From: Rhodospirillaceae bacterium
GTDB taxonomy: Bacteria > Pseudomonadota > Alphaproteobacteria > MPNO01 > UBA2964
NCBI GenBank assembly: GCA_002709075.1
Contig: PAPV01000022.1
Location: 1-64,000, forward strand
Direction of reading: 5' to 3'
DNA length: 64,000 nucleotides
Each line of letters begins with the position of its first letter. Within the stretch, counting starts at the first letter, position 1. Shown here in pieces: positions 39,942 to 49,183 of the stretch. The position numbers were made by a program, and so were the translations under genes. The notes beneath the pieces are model-generated. The model saw only the letters and a list, made by a program, of their open reading frames with translations. It ran no database searches and was not told where the DNA came from.

Positions 39942-41957
39942 CTACCCCACGGTTTCTGGCAATGACACAACAGGCCGGATCTCAACAAGATCACCATTCA
40001 CCAAGTTCAATAATGAGCCACCGTCAGTTCCAACCACTATATATTCAGCATTTTCATCAAACTTTATCCAACCACGCAAAGGTGCGCAGGATACACCAAT
40101 AATTTCAATCAAACCGCCTTCAGATACACCCAGCATTTTCGCATTTTCTCTATTTATAAGAAAAACTCGACGAGCCCCGTCGTGTATTTGATTATTGTCC
40201 ATCTGAATTTTTAAAATTACTCTTTGTTCTTTGATTTTTGAGCGTTTGTGGATGGTTGCATCTTGGTTAACACTGCCAGTTTCATTGAAAATAACGCCGT
40301 AGCGTTTTTCAGCTTGATTTTTGTTTAGATATTCATGTTTGACATCTAGATGAACCAATTCAGTCGCGCGATCTAGTGGATCTCCGTAACCACCACCTCC
40401 TGCTGTCTCTTCCCTAACTACATCGTCTTTTAAAAGCTGAAATCCAGAGACCTTTCCTGGAACATCGGATGGTAGAGTAGTCTTTCCTTTTCGGAGTACA
40501 ATAAACCTATTTGCCGCACCATTACCACCTCCAAAAACCCCGTATGGTGGGATTACATTTTTTTCTGATAGAACCGAAAGCATTGCAGATTGATTCAAAA
40601 TACGGATATCACGCCTTAACCCAAAGCCACCACGATATTCACCATCTCCGCATGAACCTTCCCGAATTTCACATGCCTCAACGCGAAGGGGGTATTGTTT
40701 TTCTACTGTTTCGACAGACTGAATAGAATTAAAATCGCCTTCATTGTAACTACGAACAGCGTTGCCTCCATCAATTCCCTTAGATGCTCCCGTTCCGCCC
40801 GCTGGCCATTCGTAATGAATGTAAGTAGAGCCATTCAATCGAGGGCCAGCGATATGAACATGATTAGCTCCGCCTTTAAGATCCCCAACGGCCATTTCTG
40901 GAACGATCTGGCCCATGGCAGATGCAACCACAGAGTCAATGAGAAATTTTACTTCCGCCATGCCGCCACAAGGAGCCGGCTCTCGAGCATTGATAAAGCT
41001 ACCCTCTGGAGCGTTTACGGTTATTGGATTAAAAGAACCATGATTGATAGGAGTATATGGGTCTAAGAACGCCTTTACGATTGTACCAACCGCATTGAAA
41101 GCCATTGCAGGGCCGCAATTTGTAGGGCCATTTGTTTGCTTGGATGTCCCGGAAAAATCAGCAGTAATTGAGTCTCCTTTTAACATTAATTTAAGTTTAA
41201 CTATCAAAGGCTCCGGGTTTGAACCGTCACTCTCGCAATATCCCTCAGCAAAATACTCTCCATCAGGACAAGACTTGATTTTGGAGCGCATCAACTTTTC
41301 AGAACGAAAAATCAATTCCTCGATGCCATCCAGTAGGGATTGTCCGCCAAAACGGTTGAAAAGCCGACCAATATGCTCCTCAGCTTTGCGACCCGTTCCG
41401 AGCATCGCGTTGAAATCTCCCAAACGTTCCTCTCGCCCTCTCATATTGTTAAATAAAAGTTCAACCATACCCTCATTCAAAGTTCCTCTTTGACTAATTT
41501 TTGTAGGAGCAATACGGATGCCCTCTTGGTAAATTTCTTTCACACGACCGGATAGACTGCCGGGAGTCATCCCCCCAACGTCATTCCAGTGACATCGCAT
41601 TGCAGCAAACATTGAAAGTTTGTCATCATAAAAAATTGGTTGAAGCAGCAAAACATCGTTTAAGTGTGTACCACCCGTGTAAGGATCATTATGAAGAAAT
41701 AAATCACCCTCATGTATATCTTCACCAAACACCTCAACAACCTTCCTTGTGGAATAAGGAACCGCAAAAATATGTATTGGGTGATCTGCTAACCCCTGAG
41801 CAATCTGACGACCGTCTGCAGACATCAAAGCACACGAAAAATCATGCCCCTCATAAATGATCGCGGCATATGAGGAATGTATAATATTTGCCCGCATTTC
41901 GTTTACGACGGCAACCAAAGATTCGCGTATTAATTCAAGTTGAACAATATTTTTCAT
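39942..41957 (-). CDS. hyuB: Hydantoinase/oxoprolinase subunit B
   Basis: A 671-residue HyuB-family partner of HyuA. Marks: YEGHDFSCALMSADGR (near 35), FLHNDPYTGGTHLNDV (near 87) with the metal-binding His and Asp, and the C-terminal GGGGYGDPLDR. The tail after about residue 575 is longer than in minimal HyuB. Heads the five-gene operon hyuB-hyuA-aminotransferase-EthD-CMD. A 14-bp palindrome lies 8 bases upstream of its ATG. Confidence 0.9.
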   Translation of the reverse strand: MKNIVQLELIRESLVAVVNEMRANIIHSSYAAIIYEGHDFSCALMSADGRQIAQGLADHPIHIFAVPYSTRKVVEVFGEDIHEGDLFLHNDPYTGGTHLNDVLLLQPIFYDDKLSMFAAMRCHWNDVGGMTPGSLSGRVKEIYQEGIRIAPTKISQRGTLNEGMVELLFNNMRGREERLGDFNAMLGTGRKAEEHIGRLFNRFGGQSLLDGIEELIFRSEKLMRSKIKSCPDGEYFAEGYCESDGSNPEPLIVKLKLMLKGDSITADFSGTSKQTNGPTNCGPAMAFNAVGTIVKAFLDPYTPINHGSFNPITVNAPEGSFINAREPAPCGGMAEVKFLIDSVVASAMGQIVPEMAVGDLKGGANHVHIAGPRLNGSTYIHYEWPAGGTGASKGIDGGNAVRSYNEGDFNSIQSVETVEKQYPLRVEACEIREGSCGDGEYRGGFGLRRDIRILNQSAMLSVLSEKNVIPPYGVFGGGNGAANRFIVLRKGKTTLPSDVPGKVSGFQLLKDDVVREETAGGGGYGDPLDRATELVHLDVKHEYLNKNQAEKRYGVIFNETGSVNQDATIHKRSKIKEQRVILKIQMDNNQIHDGARRVFLINRENAKMLGVSEGGLIEIIGVSCAPLRGWIKFDENAEYIVVGTDGGSLLNLVNGDLVEIRPVVSLPETVG

Positions 41958-41964
41958 GAGTTCA

Positions 41965-41978
41965 AATGTTTAAACATT
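41965..41978. promoter_or_regulatory. Perfect 14-bp palindrome between hyuB and the CoA ligase
   Basis: AATGTTTAAACATT is its own reverse complement. It lies in the 84-base divergent gap, 8 bases before the hyuB start and 64 bases before the CoA ligase start, a good place for one regulator to control both transcripts. No regulator gene is nearby. Confidence 0.45.
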
Positions 41979-42041
41979 CATTTTAAAGCGACCAACTGAG
42001 AGGTCCTTGTCGCAGAGCCTTACAACACCTATAAGTTTGAC

Positions 42042-43691
42042 ATGACTGAAAAATCTTCTCACACAGATACTTTTATTCTTGATAACTTGCCTCATAGTAA
42101 CCTATGGCCAGAAATGAACTATTCTGTACTACCTGAGCTTGCACGGTACCCCGCAAGGATGAATGTTGCAAGTGAGCTTCTCGACAAGGCTATTTTGCGC
42201 GGGTGGGGAAATCTTCCTGCAGTTCGATACAACGATATGGTCTGGAGTTATTCTGACCTTCTTGCAGAGTCAAACCGAATTTCAAACGTTTTAGTTAGTG
42301 ATTATGATCTGGTTCCGGGTGAGCGCGTAATCCTCCGTTCAGGAAATCATCCGATGCTTATTGCCGCATGGTATGCAACTCTTAAGGCCGGGGGTATTGC
42401 TATTTCCTCAATGCCGGTGCTCCGGGAACGCGAACTAACTTACATGATTAACAAAGCTAAGGTTCAGCTAGCCATTTCAGATTTTAGTCTTGAAAGAGAT
42501 TTAGAGTTAGCAAACGACAATTGCCCTAGTCTTCGAAACATAATTTACTTTGGCGGCGGAGAAACACCGTTAGAAAGTCAGGTAAAAACACAATCGTCTA
42601 AATTCAATAACGTAGATACAGCCGCAGATGACCCTGCAATTATTGGATTTACTTCAGGATCAACGGGCAAGCCAAAAGGAACTATACATTTTCATCGCGA
42701 TATTCTCGCCGCCTCGGATACTTTCATAGGTCACGTGGTAAAGATTAATTCAAAAGATATTGTATGTGGTAGTCCACAAATAGCATTTTTATATGGCCTA
42801 TGCGCTTTTATCCCTGATACTATGCGGTTTGGCGCTTCATCTGTTTTAGTAGAAAGAGCAACACCGGAAGTTCTTCTCCAAACAATTGAAAAACACAAGG
42901 CCACAGTCTGCTTTTCTACCCCGTCAGGATACAAGCTCATGTTAGATCATTTAGACAAATATGACCTAACATCGCTTCGAATATGCGTTGCCGGCGGCGA
43001 ACCGCTAGCCTCAGCTGTTTACAGAGAGTGGAAAACCAGAACCGGAGTGCAAATTATAAATGGACTTGGAATATCAGAACTTTTGCATATTTTTATCTCC
43101 TCAGGTGTTGACGAAATAAAACCAGGTACAATAGGAAAAGCGGTGCCGGGATTTAAAGTACGAGTGGTTGACGAACATTTTAAGGATACCGAACCCGGTG
43201 AAATTGGACAAATGATAGTAAAGGGACCTAACGGGTGTCGTTATCTAGATGATCAAGAACGACAAAAAAATTATATAAAGGATGGTTGGAATATTTCCGG
43301 CGATTTATGTATTCGTGATGAAGAAGGATATTTTATTTACGAGGCTCGAACAGATGACATGATATTGACAGGGGGATACAATGTTTCCGGGCTTGAAGTG
43401 GAAGCGGTCTTGCTAGAACACAACTTAGTGCGAGAAGTTGCGGTAATTGGTTCTCCTGATGCCAAACGAGGTCAGATAGTTAAGGCGTTTATTGAATTAA
43501 AGGATAAGAGAAAAGCCTCAGATATTTTAGCTGTGGAGCTTCAGAATTTTGTAAAGGAACAAATCTCAGCGTTTAAATACCCCAGAGCTATAGAGTTTGT
43601 TGATGAGCTTCCTCATACGGCGACTGGCAAGATCCAGCGGGGTTTACTCAGAAAATTAGAGGCCGAGAGGGCAGACCAAGATGCTGTTTAA
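42042..43691 (+). CDS. Acyl-CoA synthetase, benzoate/2-aminobenzoate-CoA ligase-like
   Basis: A 549-residue AMP-forming ligase (ANL family). A3 motif TSGSTGKPKGTIHFHRD (near 205), A5 GLGISELLHIF, A8 YFIYEARTDDMILTGGYNVSG (given as YEARTDDMILTGG and YNVSG) and the catalytic A10 lysine in PHTATGKIQRG. The N-terminal part (LPELARYPARMNVASELLD) follows the benzoate/aminobenzoate-CoA ligase pattern, so an aromatic acid is the likely substrate. The ribosome binding site is weak. A nitroreductase-like gene follows 59 bases later. Divergent from hyuB. Confidence 0.85.
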   Translation: MTEKSSHTDTFILDNLPHSNLWPEMNYSVLPELARYPARMNVASELLDKAILRGWGNLPAVRYNDMVWSYSDLLAESNRISNVLVSDYDLVPGERVILRSGNHPMLIAAWYATLKAGGIAISSMPVLRERELTYMINKAKVQLAISDFSLERDLELANDNCPSLRNIIYFGGGETPLESQVKTQSSKFNNVDTAADDPAIIGFTSGSTGKPKGTIHFHRDILAASDTFIGHVVKINSKDIVCGSPQIAFLYGLCAFIPDTMRFGASSVLVERATPEVLLQTIEKHKATVCFSTPSGYKLMLDHLDKYDLTSLRICVAGGEPLASAVYREWKTRTGVQIINGLGISELLHIFISSGVDEIKPGTIGKAVPGFKVRVVDEHFKDTEPGEIGQMIVKGPNGCRYLDDQERQKNYIKDGWNISGDLCIRDEEGYFIYEARTDDMILTGGYNVSGLEVEAVLLEHNLVREVAVIGSPDAKRGQIVKAFIELKDKRKASDILAVELQNFVKEQISAFKYPRAIEFVDELPHTATGKIQRGLLRKLEAERADQDAV

Positions 43692-43750
43692 CAAAAGAAG
43701 CGGAAAAAGATTGGTAATGGGAATTATTGTGTTGTAAAAAGGAGTTCATA

Positions 43751-44329
43751 ATGCCTGAATTATCAGATTTTCTTTTGTCCCGAAGATCAGTTGTTGTTCG
43801 AAATATGATTGAACCAGGCCCCACTGAGAAAGATCTAACAAAAATTCTTTCCGCAGGCATGCGAGTGCCAGACCATGGAAGATTGGCTCCATGGCGTTTT
43901 AAGATAATACGCGGAAAATTCAGAAATGAGTTAGGTAGTATACTAGTGAATGCATACAAGAATAACAATCCAAATTATATCGAAGAACAACTCGAAATAG
44001 AACGGGAACGTTTCAACCGTGCTCCTATTGTAATATTGGTAATATCAGTAACCAATCCGGAACATAAAATTCCTGAGTGGGAACAAATTTTATCTTCTGG
44101 TGCTGCATGTCAAAATATTCTTACCTCTGCTCTATCTATGGGCTATGCAGCACAGTGGATTACTGAATGGTACGCCTATGACAAAAATGTTACTGCACCC
44201 CTTGGGCTAAAGAACAAAGATCGGGTGGCTGGATTTATTTATTTAGGGACGCGTGCGGAAGAACCTCAAGATAGAACACGCCCTGAATATAATGACGTGG
44301 TTTCCGAATGGATTGGATCAGAAATCTAA
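43751..44329 (+). CDS. Nitroreductase-family flavoprotein
   Basis: A 192-residue FMN-dependent NAD(P)H oxidoreductase. FMN-binding RRSVVVRN near residue 10 and LAPWRFKII near 45; the C-terminal GFIYLGT is typical. Members reduce nitroaromatics, enones or quinones. The start at ATG 43751 has AAGGAG; the frame upstream to 43727 begins at TTG. Probably in one operon with the CoA ligase; convergent with the quinone-oxidoreductase-like gene. Confidence 0.88.
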   Translation: MPELSDFLLSRRSVVVRNMIEPGPTEKDLTKILSAGMRVPDHGRLAPWRFKIIRGKFRNELGSILVNAYKNNNPNYIEEQLEIERERFNRAPIVILVISVTNPEHKIPEWEQILSSGAACQNILTSALSMGYAAQWITEWYAYDKNVTAPLGLKNKDRVAGFIYLGTRAEEPQDRTRPEYNDVVSEWIGSEI

Positions 44330-45325
44330 TCATTCATCCTTTATTTTCAAAATGACTTTACCCTCTACTTTACGATTTCGAATTATATCAAAAGCTGAAA
44401 GAAAATCTTTTATGGGAAAAATTTCTTGGATCGGCATTGAGATACGCTCGTCTCTTATATAATCGAAAATTTGTGTTTGGGCTTCATCCATCCACTCTGG
44501 TAGGTAGTCACGATAATATGTCCGGTCTATTCCAGTTACTGATATATTTTTTATGAGCACATAATTGGTTTTCATCTCCGCAATAACGCCACTAGTAAAA
44601 CCAACCACGACCATACGTCCACGAAATTTTAAACACCGAAGGGCGCCGCTAAAAACTTCACCGCCAACGATATCTATTACTATGTCCACTCCATCACCAT
44701 TTGTAAGCTCCATAACCCTTCTTCGTATTTCTTCTTTTGGATTATTCGAGGACAAATCAACTACCAGATCAGCACCTGCTTCTCGGGCAATGCCTGCTTT
44801 AGAATGTGTTGTAAGACCAGCCAGAACTCTGCAACCCCATGTATGTGCTAACTGCACAGCTGCAAGCCCAACGCTTCCGCTAGCACCTGTAACCATGACA
44901 GTTTCCCCCTTCCGAACCTGAGCCCTATCTGTTAGGGCAAACCAAGCAGTCTGAAAGGCTACACCGATAGCAGCCGCTTGATTCAAATCGATATAATCAG
45001 GTATCAGATAAGTCTCATGTTCTTTCGCTATTGCCTTTTCAGCAAAGGCTCCGAAATTTGTTTGAACCATTACCCTGTCCCCGGGTTTAAACCGTGTAAC
45101 GTCTGCACCTACTTCCGAGACTATTCCAGCTCCCTCACGGCCAGGGACAAAAGGTAAGTCGGGTTTTAGTTGATACTTTCCTGCTATACTTAAAATGTCT
45201 GGAAAGTTGACTGCAGCTGCATGCATGTCGACAACCAATTCTCCCGTGCCAGCTTTAGGGTTGGGTAAAGTCGTAAAAATCAGGTCTTCTGGTTTGCCAA
45301 GTTCATTTAATAATAGGCAACGCAT
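44330..45325 (-). CDS. NADPH:quinone oxidoreductase-like MDR enzyme
   Basis: A 331-residue medium-chain dehydrogenase without zinc ligands. N-terminal GroES fold with FPDILSIAGKYQ and FVPGREGAGIV; NADPH-binding VTGASGSVGLAAVQLA (near 145). Members reduce quinones, enones or act as crotonyl/acryloyl-CoA reductases; the substrate is not visible. Start at ATG 45325 behind TGAGGGAA (a TTG five codons up is less likely). Shares its downstream end with the nitroreductase gene (no gap). Confidence 0.88.
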   Translation of the reverse strand: MRCLLLNELGKPEDLIFTTLPNPKAGTGELVVDMHAAAVNFPDILSIAGKYQLKPDLPFVPGREGAGIVSEVGADVTRFKPGDRVMVQTNFGAFAEKAIAKEHETYLIPDYIDLNQAAAIGVAFQTAWFALTDRAQVRKGETVMVTGASGSVGLAAVQLAHTWGCRVLAGLTTHSKAGIAREAGADLVVDLSSNNPKEEIRRRVMELTNGDGVDIVIDIVGGEVFSGALRCLKFRGRMVVVGFTSGVIAEMKTNYVLIKNISVTGIDRTYYRDYLPEWMDEAQTQIFDYIRDERISMPIQEIFPIKDFLSAFDIIRNRKVEGKVILKIKDE

Positions 45326-45395
45326 TAGATATTCCCTCAATTAAAAAATCATTTTAAAATAAGATAATATTGGCTGATAAAAAAAGGAGCAACCC

Positions 45396-46514
45396 ATGCT
45401 CGTTGGGGTACCAAAGGAAATCAAAAATCATGAGTGCCGTGTTGGGATGACACCTCCTGGTGTAAGAGAGCTAATTCAATTGGGACATGAGGTAATCATT
45501 GAAAGAAGCGCTGGCAGTGGAATAGGAATAGAGGACAGTCAATACGAAAGCGCAGGAGCGAAGATTGTTACAGATGCTGATGAAATTTTTAAGTCTGCGG
45601 AACTGGTGGTGAAGGTAAAGGAACCCCAACCCGAAGAAATTGTAATGCTCCGTAAAAATCAAACTTTGTTTACCTACCTTCACCTCGCGCCAGATGAAGA
45701 ACAAACAGAGGGATTGCTGCAATCCGGGGCAACCGCGATTGCTTACGAAACAGTGACTGATGACAAAGGTGGATTACCTCTACTCGCACCGATGAGTGAG
45801 GTAGCTGGCCGCATGTCAGTTCAGGCAGGTGCAATTGGGCTTGAAATAAAAAATGGTGGCCGAGGTGTGTTGTTAGGTGGAGTGCCAGGAGTAGCATCTG
45901 GTAAGGTAGTGGTTATCGGTGGTGGAGTGGTTGGAACTAACGCAGCATTTATAGCTACAGGGATGGGGGCAAGTGTTACAATTTTAGATAAATCACAATC
46001 TAGAATGGCTGAACTAGACTTTCAGTTTCAAAGTCTAATCACAACGCTCTATTCTACATCGCAGACAATTGAAGAAACAGTTTTGGATGCAGATCTAGTG
46101 ATTGGTGCAGTGCTAGTGCCCGGAGCGGAAGCGCCTAAATTGGTTACTCGCAACTTGGTAAAAAAAATGAAACGGGGATCTGTTATTGTTGACGTGGCTA
46201 TTGATCAAGGGGGCTGTATAGCGACAAGCAGACCAACAACCCATGAAAATGCATATTACTCGGACGAGGGTGTGGTTCACTATTGTGTTACAAACATGCC
46301 GGGAGGTGTGGCTAGAACATCAACCTTTGCTTTAAATAACGCCACCCTTCCCTACATAATTACACTGGCTCAAAACAATATTGTTGATGCGCTGAGAGAT
46401 AATAAGCATCTAGCAAATGGTTTGAATATTCATCAGGGGCTTCTTACCCAAAGGGCTGTAGCGCACGCTCAAAATCGTACCTACACATCACCCCAGAATG
46501 CACTGGCAAATTAA
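45396..46514 (+). CDS. ald: Alanine dehydrogenase
   Basis: A 372-residue NAD-dependent enzyme converting L-alanine to pyruvate and ammonia. Catalytic lysine in LVVKVKEPQPEE (near 74), His in TYLHLAPD (near 95) and NAD-binding GGGVVGTNAAFIATGMGA (near 175-190). Standard length, ribosome binding site AAAGGAG. It may feed amino nitrogen into GlnA. The gene ends 2 bases before the stop of the NIPSNAP gene on the other strand, inside a 20-bp palindrome. Confidence 0.96.
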   Translation: MLVGVPKEIKNHECRVGMTPPGVRELIQLGHEVIIERSAGSGIGIEDSQYESAGAKIVTDADEIFKSAELVVKVKEPQPEEIVMLRKNQTLFTYLHLAPDEEQTEGLLQSGATAIAYETVTDDKGGLPLLAPMSEVAGRMSVQAGAIGLEIKNGGRGVLLGGVPGVASGKVVVIGGGVVGTNAAFIATGMGASVTILDKSQSRMAELDFQFQSLITTLYSTSQTIEETVLDADLVIGAVLVPGAEAPKLVTRNLVKKMKRGSVIVDVAIDQGGCIATSRPTTHENAYYSDEGVVHYCVTNMPGGVARTSTFALNNATLPYIITLAQNNIVDALRDNKHLANGLNIHQGLLTQRAVAHAQNRTYTSPQNALAN

Positions 46515-46525
46515 ATTTAATTTGC
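46506..46525. other. 20-bp perfect palindrome joining two convergent stop codons
   Basis: GCAAATTAAATTTAATTTGC is its own reverse complement. It is built from the last codons of ald (GCA AAT TAA) and the last codons of the NIPSNAP gene on the other strand (also GCA AAT TAA) with a 2-base gap. As RNA it could fold into an 8-bp stem at both 3' ends; no T-run follows. Confidence 0.6.
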
Positions 46526-46831
46526 TGGCGAAAAACTTGCAGGGGTAAGCAACCTATTTTCTTGATCAATAATTAATGGCAGTGCGGCATTGAGATACTT
46601 TGGCCAATCTGGGTGTTCTGCCAGTGCTTTTCGTTTCTCCATCCGTTCATCAAGATCATTATAGCCCCAGATGTGTACCACTTTATTCAGTCCTCCAATC
46701 TCGGTAGTCCAAAAACCTATCAAATGGCCAAGAACCTGTTTTTGAACTGGAAAGCCTAGAATTTGATAGTTTTGCAAATATTCAGCCATTGCACCAATTT
46801 TTATTGTATATATACGCTCCTCATAAATCAT
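46517..46831 (-). CDS. NIPSNAP-family protein, copy 1
   Basis: A 104-residue dimeric alpha+beta barrel protein, with the NIPSNAP opening YEERIYTIKIGAMAEYLQNY and the GFWTTEIGGLNKVVHIWGYNDLDER core (given as GFWTTEIGG and HIWGYNDLDER). Role unknown; such genes often sit in catabolic clusters. Paralog of 51211-51525 (same opening ERIYT, same HIWGY/HMWGY). The gene is convergent with ald. Confidence 0.88.
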   Translation of the reverse strand: MIYEERIYTIKIGAMAEYLQNYQILGFPVQKQVLGHLIGFWTTEIGGLNKVVHIWGYNDLDERMEKRKALAEHPDWPKYLNAALPLIIDQENRLLTPASFSPAN

Positions 46832-46851
46832 ATTTCAAACCCGTTAAAAAA

Positions 46852-46888
46852 AACGTACGTTCGCCTAAATTTTAAGCAGTTGCAACTG
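46852..46888. promoter_or_regulatory. Two palindromes in the NIPSNAP/transporter divergent gap
   Basis: AACGTACGTT (46852-46861) and CAGTTGCAACTG (46877-46888) are both perfect palindromes within the 125-base gap between the divergent NIPSNAP and EamA genes. One or both may be operators. No regulator is encoded nearby. Confidence 0.35.
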
Positions 46889-46956
46889 GTGTTATGTGTT
46901 AAGTGATATAAAAGGCATTTTATCTTGATAAAAATTGGAATCACGAACGATGACAA

Positions 46957-47856
46957 ATGCTAAATAAAAATTCTGTGCAACAATTTTGGAGCTTATTAAC
47001 ACCAAATATTATTGGCGTCTTTTGGATGTTAATAGCCGTGATACTTCTTACTGGGATGTTCGCGATTGCCAAATATTTAACAAAAACTCTGCCAATAATA
47101 GAGGTGGCAAGTTTCCGTTTTTCTATGAGCTTATTATTTTACATTCCATGGCTTTGTAAAGCAGGATTTGGAGCACTAAAAACTTCCAGACATTTCGCAC
47201 ACTTCTGGAGATCTGCCTTTGGATGTACTTCTTTAGCCTGCGGGGTATATGCTGTCCATCATTTATTGCTTGCGGATGCGCAGGTTCTTACGTTTACCAT
47301 CCCGCTTTGGTCAATCTTATTAGCTGCGTTTGTTTTACGAGAACGCATACGTATAGATCGGACACTTGCAACCATTGTTGGTTTTGTTGGTGTAATAATT
47401 GTTGTCCAGCCACAGGCTGGTATTGATGTGGCTTCTTTAGTTGCTCTGCTCGCTGCTATTCTTGCATCGTGTGCCATAACAACTATGAAACATCTAACCC
47501 GCACTGAACCATCAAATCGAATTGTCTTTTACTTCCTTTTATGGGGCACAATAATCATAGGAATTCCTGCTATTTTTGATTGGGTTTGGCCGAATTGGAA
47601 GGAATGGTTATGGCTCATAGCTCTTGGTTTCTTTGGATCAGTGGGTCAATACTGCTTAACACGAGCCTATGCTGCGGGAGATATGACATTGATTGCCCCA
47701 TTGGATTTTACAAGAATAATTGTTGCTGCCTTCTACGGTTATTTAATGTTCAATGAAATACCAGGTGCTACAAGCCTTATCGGTGCAACGGTAATTGTGA
47801 TTTCTTGCGGTTATATCGTCCGACAAGAAGCATTCACAAAGAAAAAAAAAACCTGA
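46957..47856 (+). CDS. DMT-superfamily transporter (EamA)
   Basis: A 299-residue inner-membrane protein with about ten hydrophobic helices in two EamA repeats (first near 18-145, second near 160-290). The pattern LTGMFAIAKYLTKTLPIIEVASFRF is the usual first-repeat start (given in part: MFAIAKYLTKTLP). Likely an exporter or importer of small metabolites or amino acids; direction and substrate unknown. It ends 5 bases before the stop of the convergent alpha/beta hydrolase gene. Confidence 0.87.
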   Translation: MLNKNSVQQFWSLLTPNIIGVFWMLIAVILLTGMFAIAKYLTKTLPIIEVASFRFSMSLLFYIPWLCKAGFGALKTSRHFAHFWRSAFGCTSLACGVYAVHHLLLADAQVLTFTIPLWSILLAAFVLRERIRIDRTLATIVGFVGVIIVVQPQAGIDVASLVALLAAILASCAITTMKHLTRTEPSNRIVFYFLLWGTIIIGIPAIFDWVWPNWKEWLWLIALGFFGSVGQYCLTRAYAAGDMTLIAPLDFTRIIVAAFYGYLMFNEIPGATSLIGATVIVISCGYIVRQEAFTKKKKT

Positions 47857-47860
47857 ACTG

Positions 47861-49183
47861 TCATTTTAAAATTTCTGTTAGTCTAAGAAGTGGTGATGTA
47901 TCTTTATAAAGTGCAAGAGGCACCGAAAAATGTCCTCGATGTTGAACAAAACGATTTTTTAATGGCACATTCCACATATCTGCTAAGGAAATTCCCCCAG
48001 CATATGGGGTTACTGTATCCTCAGTACCCAAGAGCATCACAATTTTCTCTGGCGGGATAACTGGAGTATTTGAGGGCTCAATAAGACGCTTCCATTGCAA
48101 TAATTGCTCCCTGTTCCATCCCGCATTGTAGAGAGCTGTTTCAAGCCCAAGACGTTGCGAGAGACTTCCTTTCAACGAAGCATCAATTATGTTGTTGGTT
48201 GTAGTGACTAAGAAACATGCATCAGCTCTCATTTTCTCTGGCCAATTACCGGAAGAGGATATCAATAATTGAGACGTTAATGCACCAATACTAATTCCGC
48301 CTACAGCTATCTTGCCTCCAATAGCTTCCCTAACCCAAACACACCAATGAGCAGCTTCAATTACCCAGGCACGAAAGAATTCAACAAAACCTGATACACC
48401 GCGTGCAAACACCGGCTCTCCGCCGAAATAACCCTCTTTGCGACGCCTGCCATGCCAGGGACCTTCAGGTTGAACAACACAGAACCCTCTCGTCACTAAC
48501 TGATTAATTGGATCAACCAGTGATGACCACATCTCGGGTTCTAGACCAACGCCATGCAGCCATAAAATTGTTCCCTTAATTTTTTCTTTGGGACGAAAAA
48601 CCTTAGCTGTAGCAATATCGTTAATAACAGGAGATTTCATTTTTATCCATGATATTGGCCCATGCAAACCCTCCGCCCGCTTTGACTCAGATATTTTCGG
48701 TGCCAAAAATGGAAGAAATGCTTTCGAAGAATCTCCCAGTAATTTTCCAAATTGATTTTCAACCTCCTCGGGCGTCTGGATAGACCATTTTATTTTTGGT
48801 GAGGTCTTTCTCAAAGGTAAGAAAAATATGCGGGAACGGCTTAATTTATTGGCAGTTGACAAACGAAACATTTCCGTTTGTGACAATATTTCAACTGCCA
48901 ATTCACGATCACCGAAAAAGATTTCATCCCATTTACATGCGGCTTCTGCATATTCGGAATTCAATTCATTAACCGTCTTTAATGATTTTTTAAGGTTGAT
49001 AATATTACAAATTCCTGTGTCAAATTCTTTACTAAACACTCGGTAATCACCATTACACGACAAAGCCACAGCCCAAATACGAGATAATGGTGCATACCAA
49101 TCAGCAACAATCCTTACGGCCACAGAGTCAAACCATGGCCGTAGAAAAAAATTACTCAAAGGACTTTTCAGAATATTGTACAT
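47861..49183 (-). CDS. Alpha/beta hydrolase of the ABHD18-like type
   Basis: A 440-residue protein. The oxyanion region TILWLHGVGLEPEMW (near 205), the loop PEGPWHGRRRKEGYFGGE and the nucleophile elbow GGISIGALTSQ (Ser near 310) show an alpha/beta hydrolase; the HGRRR loop with a GGE turn is the DUF2048/ABHD18 style. A late histidine in QHRGHFSVPLAL completes the triad. No signal peptide; the substrate is unknown. The first 150 residues are a less conserved lead. Ribosome binding site before ATG 49183 is weak. Confidence 0.75.
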   Translation of the reverse strand: MYNILKSPLSNFFLRPWFDSVAVRIVADWYAPLSRIWAVALSCNGDYRVFSKEFDTGICNIINLKKSLKTVNELNSEYAEAACKWDEIFFGDRELAVEILSQTEMFRLSTANKLSRSRIFFLPLRKTSPKIKWSIQTPEEVENQFGKLLGDSSKAFLPFLAPKISESKRAEGLHGPISWIKMKSPVINDIATAKVFRPKEKIKGTILWLHGVGLEPEMWSSLVDPINQLVTRGFCVVQPEGPWHGRRRKEGYFGGEPVFARGVSGFVEFFRAWVIEAAHWCVWVREAIGGKIAVGGISIGALTSQLLISSSGNWPEKMRADACFLVTTTNNIIDASLKGSLSQRLGLETALYNAGWNREQLLQWKRLIEPSNTPVIPPEKIVMLLGTEDTVTPYAGGISLADMWNVPLKNRFVQHRGHFSVPLALYKDTSPLLRLTEILK

